Position numbers and translations under genes: made by a program | In this document: piece by piece, positions 6,472 to 7,734 of the stretch | Layout of the letters: each line of letters opens with the position of its first letter | Numbering within the stretch: position 1 is the first letter of the stretch | The notes under the pieces: generated by a model | The model's input: only the letters and a program-made list of their open reading frames with translations | Databases searched by the model: none | What the model was told of the DNA's origin: nothing | Source: an uncultured Chitinophagaceae bacterium | Lineage (GTDB): Bacteria > Bacteroidota > Bacteroidia > Chitinophagales > Chitinophagaceae | Direction of reading: 5' to 3' | DNA length: 7,734 nt | Assembly (NCBI GenBank): GCA_903832075.1 | Contig: CAILAF010000313.1 | Span: 1-7,734 of the forward strand

Positions 6472-7110
6472 ATGAAGAAAATTTTAGTAGTGTGTGTGGC
6501 TTTTGCAGCAAGCCTTATATTTTCAACCAACACACAAGCGCAAGTTAAAATTGGCGTTTTTGACGAAAACGATGTTTTAAGTTTATATCCTGGACTTTCT
6601 GCGAAAGTGGATAGCTTGATGAACAGATTTGTTAAAGACTCTTTACAACCTCAATATGAAGTTACTTTAGCTGATTATCAATACAAGGATAGTTTGTTAA
6701 AAGTGGATAGCGCAAAAGGAACTTTATCTCCTTCAATTAAGAAAGTTAGAACTGATGAAGTATTAAAATTGAGAGGTATCTTAGTTAACTGGCAGCAAAC
6801 TCAGCAGCAAATATATCAACAAAAACAACAAGAGTTTTTAAGACCAACTTTGGAAAAAGTATTCAATGCGTTTCAAGAAATAGTAGCTGAGCAAAAATAT
6901 ACATGGGTGTTAAAACAAGATGCAGTTCATCCATATTTCCAACCATCTTTAGCAGACAATCTGACTATTAAGGTGGCAAAAAAATTGGGATTGAAATTAC
7001 CTCAAGAAATTGAAGATGCATTAAAAGCACAAGGTTTATCAAGTGGTAATTCTGGTCCTGCAAAACCAGCAAGTAATACACCTGCAAAACCGGCTCCTGT
7101 TAAACATTAA
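6472..7110 (+). CDS. skp: Skp/OmpH family periplasmic chaperone, second divergent copy with Pro/Ala/Lys tail
   Basis: This 212-residue protein has a signal peptide (1-23, cleavage after NTQA) and the OmpH layout: first strand VKIGVFDENDVLSLYPGL (25-42), a long helical region (about 43-135), closing strand KYTWVLKQDAVHPYF (142-156), and a last helix near 162-186. It differs from the copy before it. The helical arm is less charged and has a glutamine-rich patch (108-120, WQQTQQQIYQQKQQ), and the acidic DKSDE tail is replaced by LGLKLPQEIEDALKAQ. A low-complexity extension (about 190-212) repeats PAKPA twice and ends APVKH. Such a basic, proline-rich tail is probably disordered and could touch peptidoglycan or a partner, which is speculation. 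The two copies probably arose by an old duplication and may form different trimers or serve different clients. The intrinsic terminator follows within 25 bases, making this the last gene of the unit. Confidence 0.88.
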   Translation: MKKILVVCVAFAASLIFSTNTQAQVKIGVFDENDVLSLYPGLSAKVDSLMNRFVKDSLQPQYEVTLADYQYKDSLLKVDSAKGTLSPSIKKVRTDEVLKLRGILVNWQQTQQQIYQQKQQEFLRPTLEKVFNAFQEIVAEQKYTWVLKQDAVHPYFQPSLADNLTIKVAKKLGLKLPQEIEDALKAQGLSSGNSGPAKPASNTPAKPAPVKH

Positions 7111-7132
7111 TTCAATTGAAATAAATATTTTT

Positions 7133-7171
7133 GAAGAGCATCACATGAATCATGTGATGCTTCTTATTTTT
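7133..7171 (+). terminator. Intrinsic terminator closing the bamA-OmpH transcription unit
   Basis: A perfect inverted repeat has 11-base arms (GCATCACATGA at 7138-7148 and TCATGTGATGC at 7150-7160) around a single central A. The flanking A7137/T7161 pair extends each arm to 12. In RNA the innermost bases open to give about a 10-11 base pair stem with a 3-base loop. With one T bulged, GAA/TTC-type pairing extends the base of the stem outward. A T-rich stretch (TTCTTATTTTT, 7161-7171) follows directly. It lies about 25 bases after the second OmpH stop and just before murI, the expected place. The near-symmetry means the opposite strand could also form the hairpin, with A/T-rich sequence TCAAAAATA on that side. 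Confidence 0.85.
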
Positions 7172-7172
7172 G
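7165..7172 (+). promoter_or_regulatory. Candidate -7 element for murI embedded in the terminator T-tract
   Basis: TATTTTTG fits the Bacteroidota -7 consensus TAnnTTTG exactly and ends only four bases before the murI ATG at 7177. Transcription would then begin at or next to the start codon, giving a leaderless message. No good TTG-type -33 element is seen about 20 bases upstream, because that space is filled by the terminator hairpin. The string is identical to the candidate before uppS, which supports a shared promoter motif, but T-tracts make such matches easy by chance. Confidence 0.4.
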
Positions 7173-7176
7173 ATAC

Positions 7177-7734
7177 ATGCAAGCAAAAAGCGCAATAGGA
7201 ATATTTGATAGTGGCTATGGCGGACTAACTATTTTAAAAGAAATAGCGAATCAATTACCGCAATATAATTACATGTATTTAGGCGATAATGCAAGAGCAC
7301 CTTATGGTAACAGAAGTTATGAAACAGTGTATCAATATACTTTGCAATGCGTTAAATGGTTTTTTAATCAAGGTTGTTCGTTGGTAATATTAGCTTGTAA
7401 TACCGCATCAGCAAAGGCTTTGCGCACTATTCAACAAAATGATTTAAAGAAAATTGATTCATCAAAAAAAGTGTTGGGTGTTATTCGTCCAACAACCGAA
7501 GTGATCGGTAATTATTCTCAAACAAAACATATTGGTATTTTAGGAACAAGCGGAACGGTGCAATCCAATTCTTACTTAATTGAGTTGGAAAAGTTTTTTC
7601 CTAAAGTAAATGTATTTCAACAAGCTTGCCCTATGTGGGTTCCGTTGATTGAGAATAATGAACATCATTCCGATGGTGCTGATTTTTTTGTGAAAAAATA
7701 TATTAATGCATTATTAAACCAATCCAATAAAATA
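7177..7734 (+). CDS. murI: Glutamate racemase, 5' part (truncated by window end)
   Basis: An open frame of 186 codons runs from the ATG at 7177 to the last base of the window without a stop. MurI interconverts L- and D-glutamate in the cytoplasm; D-glutamate is the second residue of the peptidoglycan stem peptide. Visible signatures are the N-terminal IGIFDSGYGGLTIL (7-20) with the catalytic-site Asp-11 and Ser-12, YLGDNARAPYGNRS (34-47), the first catalytic cysteine in ACNTASA (Cys-74), an IRPTTE segment (103-108), the IGILGTSGTVQSNSY block (119-133) and ACPMWVPLIEN (150-160). The second catalytic cysteine, normally in a GCTHYP motif, should lie just past the window edge. The family is usually about 260-280 residues, so roughly 80-90 are missing. 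The FDSG motif at residue 10 supports this start. It follows the terminator, so it is probably transcribed separately from the bamA unit. Confidence 0.95.
   Translation, partial: MQAKSAIGIFDSGYGGLTILKEIANQLPQYNYMYLGDNARAPYGNRSYETVYQYTLQCVKWFFNQGCSLVILACNTASAKALRTIQQNDLKKIDSSKKVLGVIRPTTEVIGNYSQTKHIGILGTSGTVQSNSYLIELEKFFPKVNVFQQACPMWVPLIENNEHHSDGADFFVKKYINALLNQSNKI

Noticed and set aside
7061..7106. PAKPA repeat DNA at the end of the second OmpH gene as a DNA repeat or recombination site
   Set aside because: It is in-frame coding for a low-complexity protein tail with only two imperfect copies; there is no sign of a mobile or satellite element.

Overview
The window is an AT-rich stretch of a bacterial chromosome, almost certainly from the phylum Bacteroidota. 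Protein content suggests the Chitinophagales/Saprospiria side of the phylum rather than Bacteroidales; this placement is inference. Three things point to the phylum: a DUF6089-type outer-membrane protein, two tandem Skp/OmpH genes directly behind bamA, and the lack of Shine-Dalgarno sequences together with TAnnTTTG-type -7 promoter elements. All genes lie on the + strand and are tightly packed, with gaps of 23 to 142 bases.

Layout: (1) bases 1-305, the 3' end of an outer-membrane beta-barrel gene, probably BamA/TamA-like; (2) 374-1252, NAD kinase (nadK); (3) 1286-2176, a secreted DUF6089-like outer-membrane protein; (4) 2254-3015, undecaprenyl diphosphate synthase (uppS), with a consensus-like -7 element just upstream; (5) 3158-5902, bamA with five POTRA domains and a 16-stranded barrel, behind a 142-base leader; (6) 5926-6441 and 6472-7110, two divergent Skp/OmpH periplasmic chaperones; (7) a strong intrinsic terminator at about 7133-7171; (8) 7177-7734, the 5' part of glutamate racemase (murI), cut by the window end.

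Functionally this is a cell-envelope housekeeping cluster. Skp-like chaperones deliver unfolded outer-membrane proteins to BamA, which inserts them. UppS makes the lipid carrier for peptidoglycan and surface polysaccharides, and MurI supplies D-glutamate for peptidoglycan. NadK supplies NADP. The DUF6089 protein is of unknown function but sits inside the cluster. nadK to the second OmpH gene probably form one main transcription block, with an internal promoter before uppS and possibly one before bamA. murI starts a new unit.

I found no mobile element, CRISPR array, RNA gene, frameshift or sign of horizontal transfer. The window looks like conserved core genome rather than an undescribed system. 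The points most worth checking are the terminator T-tract that also spells a -7 promoter immediately before murI (predicting a leaderless mRNA), the large insertion in BamA POTRA3, the asymmetric OmpH pair, and the unexplained DUF6089 gene.
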